A DNA stretch of 64,000 nucleotides from an uncultured Oscillospiraceae bacterium. GTDB lineage: Bacteria > Bacillota > Clostridia > Oscillospirales > Acutalibacteraceae. The DNA lies in the NCBI GenBank assembly GCA_949289045.1, contig CASEMN010000004.1, forward strand, positions 1-64,000, in the 5' to 3' direction. The position numbers and the translations under genes are program-made. The notes beneath the pieces are model-generated. The model was not told the origin of the DNA. It saw only the letters and a program-made list of their open reading frames with translations, and did no database searches. This document shows positions 1-8,562 of the stretch, in pieces; positions within the stretch are counted from its first letter, which is position 1, and each line of letters opens with the position of its first letter.

Positions 1-381
1 TTGTTCTCGGATATACTTCTGCACTGTTGCAGTATTGATTCCTACTGTACTTACATAATATCCTGTCGCCCAAAAATTTCTATTACCAAATTTATACTTC
101 AAATTCGCATGTCTTTCGAATATCATCATCGCACTTTTTCCTTTCAGATATCCCATAAACTGCGATACACTATATTTCGGCGGTATACTTACTAATATAT
201 GTACATGATCCGGCATCATATATCCCTCTATTATTTCCACTCCTTTCCATTTGCACAAATCTCTTATGATATCTCGTATGTCTGCTCTCAATTCGTTATA
301 TATTATTTTTCTTCTGTACTTTGGTGTGAACACTATGTGATACTTGCACACCCACTTTGTATGTGCTAAACTATTTGCCCG
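1..381 (-). pseudogene. tnpA: IS200/IS605-family TnpA transposase, 5' end broken, runs off window
   Basis: Reading the minus strand from 381 to 1 gives a typical IS200 single-strand transposase: a start like ANSLAHTKWVCKYHIVFTPK, the HUH metal-binding motif PDHVHILVSIPP, GYLKGKSAMM, and near the window edge the region with the expected catalytic tyrosine (TVQKYIREQ). The enzyme would make a 5'-phosphotyrosine bond and move the element by single-strand peel-and-paste. Family members usually begin MANSLAHTKW, but here the codon before GCA (376-378) is CGG and the one before that is TGA. The only nearby ATG (383-385) is out of frame, as if four bases were inserted after it. No other good in-frame start is visible, so this copy is probably inactive. 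The C-terminus lies outside the window. Confidence 0.8.
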
Positions 382-416
382 TCATGACGAGAACTTTTCC
401 GCTAAAGCATTAATAC

Positions 417-446
417 AAAACCCGGCTCATTACTGAGCCGGGTTTT
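417..446. terminator. Bidirectional intrinsic terminator
   Basis: A 9-bp GC-rich stem (CCCGGCTCA/TGAGCCGGG) with a 4-nt loop is flanked by A and T runs, so it works in both directions. It ends the long minus-strand glycan operon, whose last stop is at 471. Confidence 0.85.
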
Positions 447-470
447 GTGCTGATTTAAATGTATTGACTT

Positions 471-1616
471 TTATTTCACCTTGAAGCCGTCGTAGTTCTG
501 TGAAAAATATTTGCTGTCAATCTTTTTGTTTGAAGCAATCCAGGTTGTACGCTCTTCATAGGTCTGCTTTCCGTGACCCTGACCTTTTCCGCCATGGTCA
601 TTGGCAATTATAATAAGCCACTCCTCGTTGTTTTCCTTTTCACGCTTTTCGATTGCCTTGATAAGGTCATAAGCATATCCGTCGCAGTTTCTTACGGAGT
701 TTACATACTGATTTACTTCGTTAGAAAAGCCGTATGTATGACCGTTGCTGTCAACGTTGTGGAATATGCCGCAGACTATATCGTCTCCGCCTTCAATACG
801 TCCAAGAAGATAATCTCTGAGATAAACGTCATAGGGGGCTTTATCTGACGGAGTGGGATTTGCAACGAAATTATAAAGCTCAAGATTTTCTGCCAGCATA
901 TTTTCGGGAGCTGCTGTCTCTGTCTTTCTATCCGTATCACAGACAGTGAAGTCTATATCCGGATTCTCCATAAGATATTTTACTTCTTCACGAAGATTTA
1001 TATCAAAATAATCTCCCCAGTCAAAGGCAAGGCTTGTCTTGAGTCCCTTTTCTGCATACTGGAGCATAAAGGTTTTGTACTCCATATTCTTTACGTCGTC
1101 ATTTTCCTTAACGCCATGCTTATTATTCCAGACACCTGTAAACTGAGATGTCCAGCTTGCAGAGGTGGAAGTTGACTGCTCGGTTTCGCTGCCCTTTTCT
1201 CCTCCGCAGTAAGCAAGATATATTCCGCCTGTCTTTACAAGCTCATTAAGTCCGCTCTTTTCTGCGGCATAGTTATATCCGTTTGTATCAAAGGAATTTT
1301 CATCGAAAAGGACATTGGAAATTGCATCAGCTCTTGTTCCGTCAAAACCGAAGAAAGCAACTTTCTTCACTTTGCCATCCTTGCCGATAACCTGACCGTC
1401 ACAGATTTCTCCGTCTGAAAGGAAATCGTTTACTATATTGTAAACGTTATACTGAGGAATTGAAGTTTCCCCCGTATTCTCCCAGAAAGAATATGCCGAA
1501 ACCTTTTCAAAATAGTTAGGCTTCTTTCCGCAGCCCACAAAAACTGCGGCGAATGCACCTACAGTCACTGTTGCAGCAACAGCAGAAGCAATTATTTTTA
1601 TTGTTGTCTTTTTCAT
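471..1616 (-). CDS. Alkaline-phosphatase-superfamily (NPP-like) phosphoesterase lipoprotein
   Basis: The 381-residue protein has a lipoprotein signal (hydrophobic 8-28, Cys29 after FVG). The alkaline phosphatase superfamily signature is present: FGFDGTRADAIS at about 90-100, where Asp92 would bind metal and Thr94 would be the nucleophile, then a GVWNNKHGV segment, VDSNGHTYGF and NDHGGKGQGHG as later metal ligands. A Thr nucleophile points to the nucleotide pyrophosphatase/type I phosphodiesterase branch rather than to sulfatases, which need a Cys or Ser for formylglycine. It should act outside the membrane on a phosphate mono- or diester. It is the last gene of the glycan operon, one base after a second phosphoesterase, so substrate processing at the surface is likely. 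The exact substrate is unknown. Confidence 0.78.
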   Translation of the reverse strand: MKKTTIKIIASAVAATVTVGAFAAVFVGCGKKPNYFEKVSAYSFWENTGETSIPQYNVYNIVNDFLSDGEICDGQVIGKDGKVKKVAFFGFDGTRADAISNVLFDENSFDTNGYNYAAEKSGLNELVKTGGIYLAYCGGEKGSETEQSTSTSASWTSQFTGVWNNKHGVKENDDVKNMEYKTFMLQYAEKGLKTSLAFDWGDYFDINLREEVKYLMENPDIDFTVCDTDRKTETAAPENMLAENLELYNFVANPTPSDKAPYDVYLRDYLLGRIEGGDDIVCGIFHNVDSNGHTYGFSNEVNQYVNSVRNCDGYAYDLIKAIEKREKENNEEWLIIIANDHGGKGQGHGKQTYEERTTWIASNKKIDSKYFSQNYDGFKVK

Positions 1617-1617
1617 T

Positions 1618-2622
1618 TTACTCCGCCTTTCCTACAACGGCAAAGTTTGTAAGTCTGTGGCGAACAACGGGAGCTACAGTAAATGAACCGTCTTTCTTAA
1701 TCTCAATAAGCTTTCCGCCTCTGAAAGGTACAAGATAGATGTTATGGTCGCATGAATTGCCGTATGTAAATTTTATTCCCTTATAGTTTACGGAATAGTT
1801 GTTCATATGGTCGTGTCCTACAAAAACACCCTTGGTGCTGCCCATTTCGAGCATTGCCTCGAACATTCCGTCATCCTCATAGGGGCCGTATTCCTTTTCA
1901 AAACGCCAGCCGGAGATGATTTCTCCCTTTTCCTTTGCCTCATTATAAGCCTGAGTGAACTCATAAAGCGGAATATGGAAAAATGCAAGGGACGGCACAA
2001 CCTTTGTTTCATCGCCGTTTTCCTCAAGGGCGATTTTCTTTATTGTATCCTTATACCACTGAACCTGATCGTCGTGGAACTTGTCGTATCCTTCAACGCC
2101 CAGAGATTTATCGGGATACATATTGCTGTCCATCATAATAAGACTCATTACAGCGTTACCGTTTTCATCATGGATAGTATAGTAATAATGACCCATACCT
2201 GTGATGTTTTCATCGCCACGCTCATAAATGCAATACTCAAGTGTTTCAAGATAATCGCTTATTTCTTCCTTTGAAACCTCTCCCTCTGCATCGTGGTTAC
2301 CGAAAGTGAAAGCCCACGGGATTTTCTTAGGCTCAATATATTCGCAGAATTTTTTGATAGCGGTAAGATTGTCGTGTTCGCTTGTAATATCGCCGGTAAC
2401 AACAATCATATCGGGATCTGTTTCCTCTATCATTGCGTCGATTGTCTTGAACGCCTTTGCATCCTTCTTTTCGTCATTGACAATGTGAACGTCAGTTATC
2501 TGAAGTACAGAGAACACTGTGTCGTCACTTCTTTCATAGTCTCCCCCACAGCCGGCAAAGGAAAGGATAACAAGTATCAAAGCCATAATTACCGCAAAGG
2601 TTTTAAATACTGTCTTTTTCAT
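1618..2622 (-). CDS. Calcineurin-like metallophosphoesterase lipoprotein
   Basis: The 334-residue lipoprotein has a signal of about 24 residues and a lipobox ending in Cys25 (SFAGC). The binuclear metallophosphoesterase blocks are complete: ITDVH (42-46), TGDI (77-80), GNHD (108-111), a later FFHIPLYEF histidine block and VGHDHMNN. Proteins of this type hydrolyse phosphate mono- or diesters at the cell surface; the Clostridia and Bacteroidetes members are mostly uncharacterised. It overlaps neither neighbour and sits 1 nt from both. A second, membrane-anchored member of the family is encoded by the first gene of the same operon. Confidence 0.82.
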   Translation of the reverse strand: MKKTVFKTFAVIMALILVILSFAGCGGDYERSDDTVFSVLQITDVHIVNDEKKDAKAFKTIDAMIEETDPDMIVVTGDITSEHDNLTAIKKFCEYIEPKKIPWAFTFGNHDAEGEVSKEEISDYLETLEYCIYERGDENITGMGHYYYTIHDENGNAVMSLIMMDSNMYPDKSLGVEGYDKFHDDQVQWYKDTIKKIALEENGDETKVVPSLAFFHIPLYEFTQAYNEAKEKGEIISGWRFEKEYGPYEDDGMFEAMLEMGSTKGVFVGHDHMNNYSVNYKGIKFTYGNSCDHNIYLVPFRGGKLIEIKKDGSFTVAPVVRHRLTNFAVVGKAE

Positions 2623-2623
2623 A

Positions 2624-4396
2624 TTATCTGTTCCTTTTTCTCATCTTTGATTTTTCTTTAAGCTCGTTTTCACGTTCCTGAGCCTCACGCTTTTCCTGCT
2701 CTTCACGCTCACGAAGCCTTGCCATTGCCTCGTCATATCCGGATGCTATATTGTCAAGGAAGCTGTACTTTTTCATTTCCTCAAGAACAAATTCATTTTT
2801 CTCCTCACGGGCTTCTTTGATGATCTCAGTGACGTTTATTATATCCTCATCCTGAAGCTCATTGGATTTATAGTTATCTGTTGCTGCACGGAGCTTAAGC
2901 ACACGGACATAGTCTGCATGTTTTTTCTCCGTAAGGTCATAGAAGAACATGGGAACGGCAGAAAGCACTGCACCGATAAGAGCCAAAATAGTCGTATATT
3001 TAAATGCGTTTACCATCAAATCATGGTTCTGAAGGGCAACGTTTATATCGTCGCCAAAGCCGATACCGCCGAAAGAAAGGAAAAGCGGTGCAAGCATACC
3101 GGTAAACAGGCCGATAAGAGTAGAGATAAACGCTGTATAATTCTGCCAGAATCCTTCAAGACGCTTTCCGGTTTTCCACTGCTGATAGTCGAGAACGTCG
3201 GAAACCATAATCGTTGCAATATAGTAAAATCCGCCGCAGAGATTCTGGAAGAAAATGCATACAAGAATAAGATAGGGATTATTAACTGCTGCAAGCTGAA
3301 CTGCTACCATGGCAACAAAAATCGTATTTGCAACAAGCAGACAGTTGCGTTTTCCGAAACGCTTAATAAGCATGGGTCCGAAAATCATTCCGGGAACCAG
3401 AGCGTTATTCAAAACAATATTACATACAGCCATAGCGGCATCTCCGGCATTTCCGCCTATACCGTATGTACATACCCAAAGATATATATTTGCCTGGCCT
3501 CTTATACCAACTACAACTCCGAGAATTGTTATAATCCAGAAATATTTGTTGGAAGAAAGCTCTTTTGCACTCTCCCAGAACTTAACCTTTGCAACATATT
3601 TTTTATTTACAACAATTCTTTCCTTAGTACCGAAGTAGGCAAAAAGAACAAAGAAAACACCGCCTACGGAACATATGGGGAAGAAGATGCGGTAAATCCA
3701 AATATTATTCATACCTGTTACAGCACCTACAGAAAAGAAAGCACCTGCAACTGCCGGCATAACAACATTAACTACAGAGCTGGGGATATTGCAGATAAGA
3801 CCTCTGAAAGCGCCTATATTTGCCCTTTCCTGAGCGACACTGGAAATAGTCTGCTCTATTCCCGCCATAGCCTGATTGAGGAGTGTACTGAAAAATGTTC
3901 CTATCTGAATAAGTACAAACATTACAACAACCGCCAAACTCAGACTTATCTTGGAAGCCGCTACACCTAAAATAGGTATTTCCGGTATTGAAAAGCTCCA
4001 CAGGATATTTTCTGTCCAGCCTTGGGGAATATAGGGAATAAGTCCGAAAGAAACCGCTGTCAATATAGCAGACCAAATAAGGAATGGCTTGAATTTGCCC
4101 TTTTCGGAGTTTGAGTTGTCAATAATCATTGACAGTATGGGGGATCTTACAAGAGCAATCAATGAACTGAGCATAGTCAGAACGAAAACCATACCTGATG
4201 TAACCTTGAAATAGGTTATCATCATTTGAATGTTCATGGCGATTGTCGTCCAGGTTATAAGGACGCTCAAAAATGAAATACCGCCATAGCCCATTGAAAG
4301 GTTGACAAACTCCTTATAGGATACCTGATATCCCTTAGGAGGCGTTTTCCAGTAGGTTTTAAGCTTTAAAAGCCCTTCTGAAATAGTACTTTTCAT
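2624..4396 (-). CDS. GPH-family (MFS_2) sugar:cation symporter
   Basis: The 590-residue polytopic protein has about 12 hydrophobic segments and the glycoside-pentoside-hexuronide symporter pattern SMIIDNSNSEKGKFKPFLIW near residue 85-105. It would import a mono- or disaccharide, probably with Na+ or H+. The C-terminal 100 residues or so are hydrophilic and charged (repeated Glu/Arg/Lys, coiled-coil-like), longer than usual for the family. It is the only sugar transporter in the 14-gene unit, so the cytoplasmic glycosidases beside it should act on what it brings in. A good ribosome binding site (GGGGAGGAAACT) precedes the ATG. Confidence 0.85.
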   Translation of the reverse strand: MKSTISEGLLKLKTYWKTPPKGYQVSYKEFVNLSMGYGGISFLSVLITWTTIAMNIQMMITYFKVTSGMVFVLTMLSSLIALVRSPILSMIIDNSNSEKGKFKPFLIWSAILTAVSFGLIPYIPQGWTENILWSFSIPEIPILGVAASKISLSLAVVVMFVLIQIGTFFSTLLNQAMAGIEQTISSVAQERANIGAFRGLICNIPSSVVNVVMPAVAGAFFSVGAVTGMNNIWIYRIFFPICSVGGVFFVLFAYFGTKERIVVNKKYVAKVKFWESAKELSSNKYFWIITILGVVVGIRGQANIYLWVCTYGIGGNAGDAAMAVCNIVLNNALVPGMIFGPMLIKRFGKRNCLLVANTIFVAMVAVQLAAVNNPYLILVCIFFQNLCGGFYYIATIMVSDVLDYQQWKTGKRLEGFWQNYTAFISTLIGLFTGMLAPLFLSFGGIGFGDDINVALQNHDLMVNAFKYTTILALIGAVLSAVPMFFYDLTEKKHADYVRVLKLRAATDNYKSNELQDEDIINVTEIIKEAREEKNEFVLEEMKKYSFLDNIASGYDEAMARLREREEQEKREAQERENELKEKSKMRKRNR

Positions 4397-4413
4397 AGTT
4401 TCCTCCCCGTGCG

Positions 4414-6633
4414 TCAGCAGCTTTCAACGAGAACACTCTCGCCTGAGACAACACATTTATCGCTTAAATTTCTGTTCAGAATCTTCATGGGCTTTGAAGA
4501 GGAAATTTCAGTTACTTTTCCGTTTTCCCATTTAAATGAAATCTCGACTCCATTTACAACCATACCCTTGACGCTGCCTGTCTTCCACTTTTCGGGAACT
4601 GCCGGAATAAGCTCGCAGACATCGTTTTCACAGTAAACAAGCATTTCGTTTATGCCTGCGATAAAGCCCATGTTTCCGTCAATCTGGAAAAGGAAAGGCG
4701 GATGAACGCAGAAAAGGTTTTTAAAGACAGAGTGGCCGAGCATACTTTCAATAACAGTGAGAGCCTTTTCACCTCTGTGAAGTCTTGCTGCAAGGCAGAT
4801 TGCCCAGGCTGCACTCCAGCCAATATAGCTTGAAGAATTATCAGTACGGTAGTTGAAGAGTTTTTCAACCCATGCTCTCTCTTTTGGATTGCCGTAATAC
4901 TTGATAACCCTTGCAGGATAAAATCCGTAAAGAGGTGAAAAATGTCTGTGACCCTTTTCGGCTATTGGTACATCATCATGCCATTCACAGATACCCGTTG
5001 AACCCTCTTTAAAGGGATAGAGCTTTGAAAGACGTTCGTTAAGCTCTTCCTTAAGCTTTTCATCATCAGTAAACTCAAGGCAGTTTTCCATTGCCTGCTT
5101 TGAAATTCCCATTTCAAAGGCACTGGCGTAATCAAGAGAACAGTTTGAACCGTTTTTATTAAATTCCGCCTCAGGAGAAGCAGAGGGACAAGTTACATAG
5201 TATCCGTCATGCATTACAAGATAATCTTTTACAAATTTTGCCGCTTCCAGAGCTATCTCCTGAATCTTGTCACGGTACTCTTCGAGATTGCCGTTTTTCA
5301 TATGAGAATAAAGCTCGTTTGAAAGCCATGCTCCGCACAAAGGTGCATACATATAGCTTGCACTTCCCTGTACAGGAGGAGTTTTACGCCAGATATCGAC
5401 ATTGTGATTGCAGGCAAATCCGTCACAGCCGTAGTTTACTTTTGCGGTCTTTTTGCCTCTGAGCATTGTTTCATAAACAAGGTTTATGTAGGGCTCCATA
5501 CACTCAGAGAGATTTGCAGAAGTTGCACCCCAGTAATTCATCTGGGTATTGATGTTTACGGTGTAGTTACTGCTCCAAGGGGGACGCAAAGAATCATTCC
5601 ACTGTCCCTGAAGGTTGAGAGCCTGTCCGCCTTTACGGCTGCCCTGAATGGTCATGTATTTGCCAAACTTATAGAAAAGCTCCGCAAGGGCTGTTTCGAC
5701 CTCACCCTTCTTGGCTTTCTTTATGAGTTTATCTGTATCCTCATTGCTCTCCTCGTCAAGGGATATTGTCTGACGGTCATATATTGCCTTATAGTCGGCA
5801 ATGTGTTTTTCCTTAATTGTTTCGTAGGAATCAGTAATTGCATCAAGATTTTTTCTGCAAATTGCGGCAACTGCTTTCCTGTCTGTTTCAGGCATTTTAT
5901 CATAGCCTTTAAAGCCTGTGGCAGTTGCAACATAAAGGACAACTTCTTTCGCATTCTTTACTGTTACAAAATCTTTGCCGCCGCAGATTTCACCGTCGGT
6001 TACAATTTTTATTCCCATTGCAAAAGCCATGCCCTCGCCTTCATTATAGCGAATGGGATTAGTCTCTGTTCTCAGATAATTAGGTGCGGCATAATCAGGG
6101 GCATTTCCTGCAAGATAAAGGGCTCCATTTACGAAAGACTCTGAACGAAGTTTGCTTTTTGCCGATATCTTAACAGAAAAATGCTTTGAATTTTCTATTT
6201 TGTAAACTCCGATTTTGTGAGGATACGAAACAAATGCTTCCCTTTTGTATCCGCAGCTTTTTACGGTGTGTACAGCATTTTCGAGACTTAATTCACGGCT
6301 GTATTCTCCGAAAAGTCCTGCATTAAGGAAAGAAATATCAATTTCTCCAAGGGGCATATAGGCCTCGCTGTAAAATCCGCAGAGTTTCTTTTCTACAAGA
6401 TTATCCGCCTCTTTGTTTTTACCCTCAAAAATAAGCTTTCTTGCTTCGGGAATATATTTAAGGCTTTCTTCGCTGTTGTAATCTTTAGGATAACCTGACC
6501 ACAATGTACAGTCATTTATCCCGATCTTTTCTTTACGGCGTCCACCGTAAACCATAAAACCGATAGTGCCGTTGCCTAATGGCAGGGCGCTTCTCCAGAC
6601 ATATGCCGGAGATGAATACTTTAATTTTTCCAT
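4414..6633 (-). CDS. GH95 alpha-L-fucosidase (alpha-1,2-type likely), cytoplasmic
   Basis: The 739-residue protein opens with the GH95 pattern (PLGNGTIGFMVYGG, DCTLWSGYP) and carries LQGQWNDSLRPPWSSNYTVN (341-360) and CPSASPEAEF (482-491). By comparison with Bifidobacterium AfcA, Glu488 is the likely general acid, Asn360/Asn362 activate the water, and the Asp of FQIDGNMGF near the C-terminus completes the site. GH95 enzymes are inverting and mostly remove Fuc-alpha-1,2-Gal (H antigen, 2'-fucosyllactose); some prefer alpha-L-galactosides. No signal peptide is present, so the enzyme is intracellular. The gene ends in TGA and sits between the GPH transporter and the GH101-like gene. It appears intact and is the only functional fucosidase I see in the operon, since the GH29 gene is broken. 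Confidence 0.9.
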   Translation of the reverse strand: MEKLKYSSPAYVWRSALPLGNGTIGFMVYGGRRKEKIGINDCTLWSGYPKDYNSEESLKYIPEARKLIFEGKNKEADNLVEKKLCGFYSEAYMPLGEIDISFLNAGLFGEYSRELSLENAVHTVKSCGYKREAFVSYPHKIGVYKIENSKHFSVKISAKSKLRSESFVNGALYLAGNAPDYAAPNYLRTETNPIRYNEGEGMAFAMGIKIVTDGEICGGKDFVTVKNAKEVVLYVATATGFKGYDKMPETDRKAVAAICRKNLDAITDSYETIKEKHIADYKAIYDRQTISLDEESNEDTDKLIKKAKKGEVETALAELFYKFGKYMTIQGSRKGGQALNLQGQWNDSLRPPWSSNYTVNINTQMNYWGATSANLSECMEPYINLVYETMLRGKKTAKVNYGCDGFACNHNVDIWRKTPPVQGSASYMYAPLCGAWLSNELYSHMKNGNLEEYRDKIQEIALEAAKFVKDYLVMHDGYYVTCPSASPEAEFNKNGSNCSLDYASAFEMGISKQAMENCLEFTDDEKLKEELNERLSKLYPFKEGSTGICEWHDDVPIAEKGHRHFSPLYGFYPARVIKYYGNPKERAWVEKLFNYRTDNSSSYIGWSAAWAICLAARLHRGEKALTVIESMLGHSVFKNLFCVHPPFLFQIDGNMGFIAGINEMLVYCENDVCELIPAVPEKWKTGSVKGMVVNGVEISFKWENGKVTEISSSKPMKILNRNLSDKCVVSGESVLVESC

Positions 6634-6648
6634 TTTTTAGCTCCTGTC

Positions 6649-8562
6649 TTATTCTCCGTAAGATACACTGTATGTGTTTTTATCAAAATCAACGGTTATT
6701 ACAGTACCGTCTGAATACTGGGTCTGCTGTTTTCTTCTGTTTGCATCGAGGAACTTATGGCTTACCATTTCTTTATTGTAAAGCCTCTTCTGAATTTCAC
6801 AGGCTTCTTTAACCTTTGCTATTCTCTTTTTGAGCTCCTCTTCCGGCAAAACTTTGCCGTCTTCATCATAAGGAGCAAAATAAGGAGTCTGGGCGTTGAG
6901 AATACAGTGAAGGAATCCTGCATCACCATCTGGGATTCCCCATCCGCCGATACCGTCAACACACCAGGGTACGAAAACACAGTCGTGATAAACGAGGTTA
7001 AGGAACGGTGTGGGAACACCTACTGCGACACCTCTCTCCTGAGGTCTTAAAGCATAGGGTGCATGATGCACAAGGTCAAGATAATTTATCATCTGTGAAC
7101 CCGGTTCCTCGGAGGATGCGATTATTCCCTTTTCTCTCAGATAATCGAAGCACTCTCCGCGATACTTTATGCTCTCTTCTCTTGTAGCGGGGTGTTTGGG
7201 ATTAAAACACTCATCGCCCCACATAATGGAGAAAACATCAAGATAAGCTCCCTTAATGAATATACCGTGCTCTTCAAGCTCTTTATGGGTTGTGTCAAGG
7301 AACTTTTTGGCATTTGCCGCACACAGCCATGTATGTGGGCCTCCGAACCAGATGCTGCAATAGGGATGTCCTCCGTCGATATTCTCAACAGCAAGGTTCA
7401 TATCAAACTTTTTGCAGCTGTAATAGAAATCCCTGTACTGGTCATGGATACCAAATACATATTGGAGGTCGTTGCACTTATCACAAAGACGCTTCATGCC
7501 CTCAAATCCGCCTGCCTGAGGACATGGAGGAAGCACATAGGGGTGGTTGTTATCATATCCCATTTCTCCCCAGCCGTCGGTGTGAATATAAAGTCTCTCA
7601 AGACCCATCTCCTTATATTTTGCGTACTCCTCAGCTCTTTGGTCAAAGGTGGCTGAAAGAGTCTGGTTCTTTTCGGGATGCTTTTTATCGTAGTAATTTG
7701 ACTTCGGGTGAATGGTTGTATAAATACTTGTATGCAGAACCGGAGTATTGATGAGCTTTTTCACATTGGGATTTTTTTCTATCTTTTTATCTATAGTGAC
7801 AAGCTCGCCTTTTTCTATTAAGTAATTTCTGTATCCCTTACAGATTGTGTTGTAATCACAGTTATCATAGAACTCCATTTTTATACGGCGTTCATAGGAA
7901 AGTTTGCCTAAAGAGGACATCCAGTTTACGCCGTTCAAAATGGCTTTGTTTTTGCTGTTTGCAGAAAAAATTGTGGAATCGTAAGGAGTATCAATTATAG
8001 AAAGGAATCCTGTTTTTCCGCTGACTCTTCCCCAAAACGGCATATAGCAGTCGCCTGTATTTACCTTACGCCAATACTTTGTAATAAGGAAAAGTGAAAG
8101 CCTGTTTTGCTTCCAGCCGTCGGGAATAAGTACACCCTGACGCATTGTGTCAACTGTATAAGCGCTGCCTACAGGTGTTGCACAATCAAATGGAGCAGGA
8201 TAAGCCACTGCATGAATATCCATGCCCGTTTCGTTTTCTGCTTTTACGGAAAACTCCACTTTGCCCTCTCCGGTTATTTTAGCGGTACAAACAAGAGTAA
8301 AGCCATATTTTTTACCGAAAGCGATAAATCCGCTGTATCTGCTTTCAATGGCATTTTCCGTAACCTTATGACTTTTTTCTCCTGCAAGAGAAAACGGACG
8401 GTATGTATAAATGTATTTTTTACCTATCTTTTTTCTTAAAATAACATAGGGTTTTCTTCCGGTATTCACCCATGTTCCGCCCTTACTTTCAACTGTATAG
8501 CGGCTGGAGCCGGGAGTGAATTTTATCTTTGTATTAAATGCACTGCAAATATATTCTTTCAT
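6649..8562 (-). CDS. Putative GH101/GH129-superfamily glycosidase (DUF5696-type)
   Basis: The 637-residue protein has no signal peptide. An N-terminal beta-rich part (1-250) is followed by a TIM-barrel-like part with GLERLYIHTDGWGEMGYDNN (320-339), GIHDQYRDFY (371-380), GAYLDVFSIMWGDE (438-451) and IIASSEEPG (480-488). The arrangement of an Asp on a barrel strand (Asp442, candidate nucleophile) and a Glu on a later strand (Glu485/486, candidate acid/base) recalls GH101 and GH129 alpha-N-acetylgalactosaminidases. Those families act on mucin O-glycan cores, but I cannot assign a substrate. Its ATG overlaps by one base (TGATG) the ancestral stop of the broken GH29 gene, so the two were once translationally coupled. 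Confidence 0.6.
   Translation of the reverse strand: MKEYICSAFNTKIKFTPGSSRYTVESKGGTWVNTGRKPYVILRKKIGKKYIYTYRPFSLAGEKSHKVTENAIESRYSGFIAFGKKYGFTLVCTAKITGEGKVEFSVKAENETGMDIHAVAYPAPFDCATPVGSAYTVDTMRQGVLIPDGWKQNRLSLFLITKYWRKVNTGDCYMPFWGRVSGKTGFLSIIDTPYDSTIFSANSKNKAILNGVNWMSSLGKLSYERRIKMEFYDNCDYNTICKGYRNYLIEKGELVTIDKKIEKNPNVKKLINTPVLHTSIYTTIHPKSNYYDKKHPEKNQTLSATFDQRAEEYAKYKEMGLERLYIHTDGWGEMGYDNNHPYVLPPCPQAGGFEGMKRLCDKCNDLQYVFGIHDQYRDFYYSCKKFDMNLAVENIDGGHPYCSIWFGGPHTWLCAANAKKFLDTTHKELEEHGIFIKGAYLDVFSIMWGDECFNPKHPATREESIKYRGECFDYLREKGIIASSEEPGSQMINYLDLVHHAPYALRPQERGVAVGVPTPFLNLVYHDCVFVPWCVDGIGGWGIPDGDAGFLHCILNAQTPYFAPYDEDGKVLPEEELKKRIAKVKEACEIQKRLYNKEMVSHKFLDANRRKQQTQYSDGTVITVDFDKNTYSVSYGE

Noticed and set aside
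2918..3970. 350-codon plus-strand frame opposite the GPH symporter gene
   Set aside because: It mirrors the transporter's codon pattern, is low-complexity and has no ribosome binding site; the minus-strand protein has clear family motifs.
5404..6144. 246-codon plus-strand frame opposite GH95
   Set aside because: Shadow of a conserved GH95 gene, without a start site or recognisable domain.
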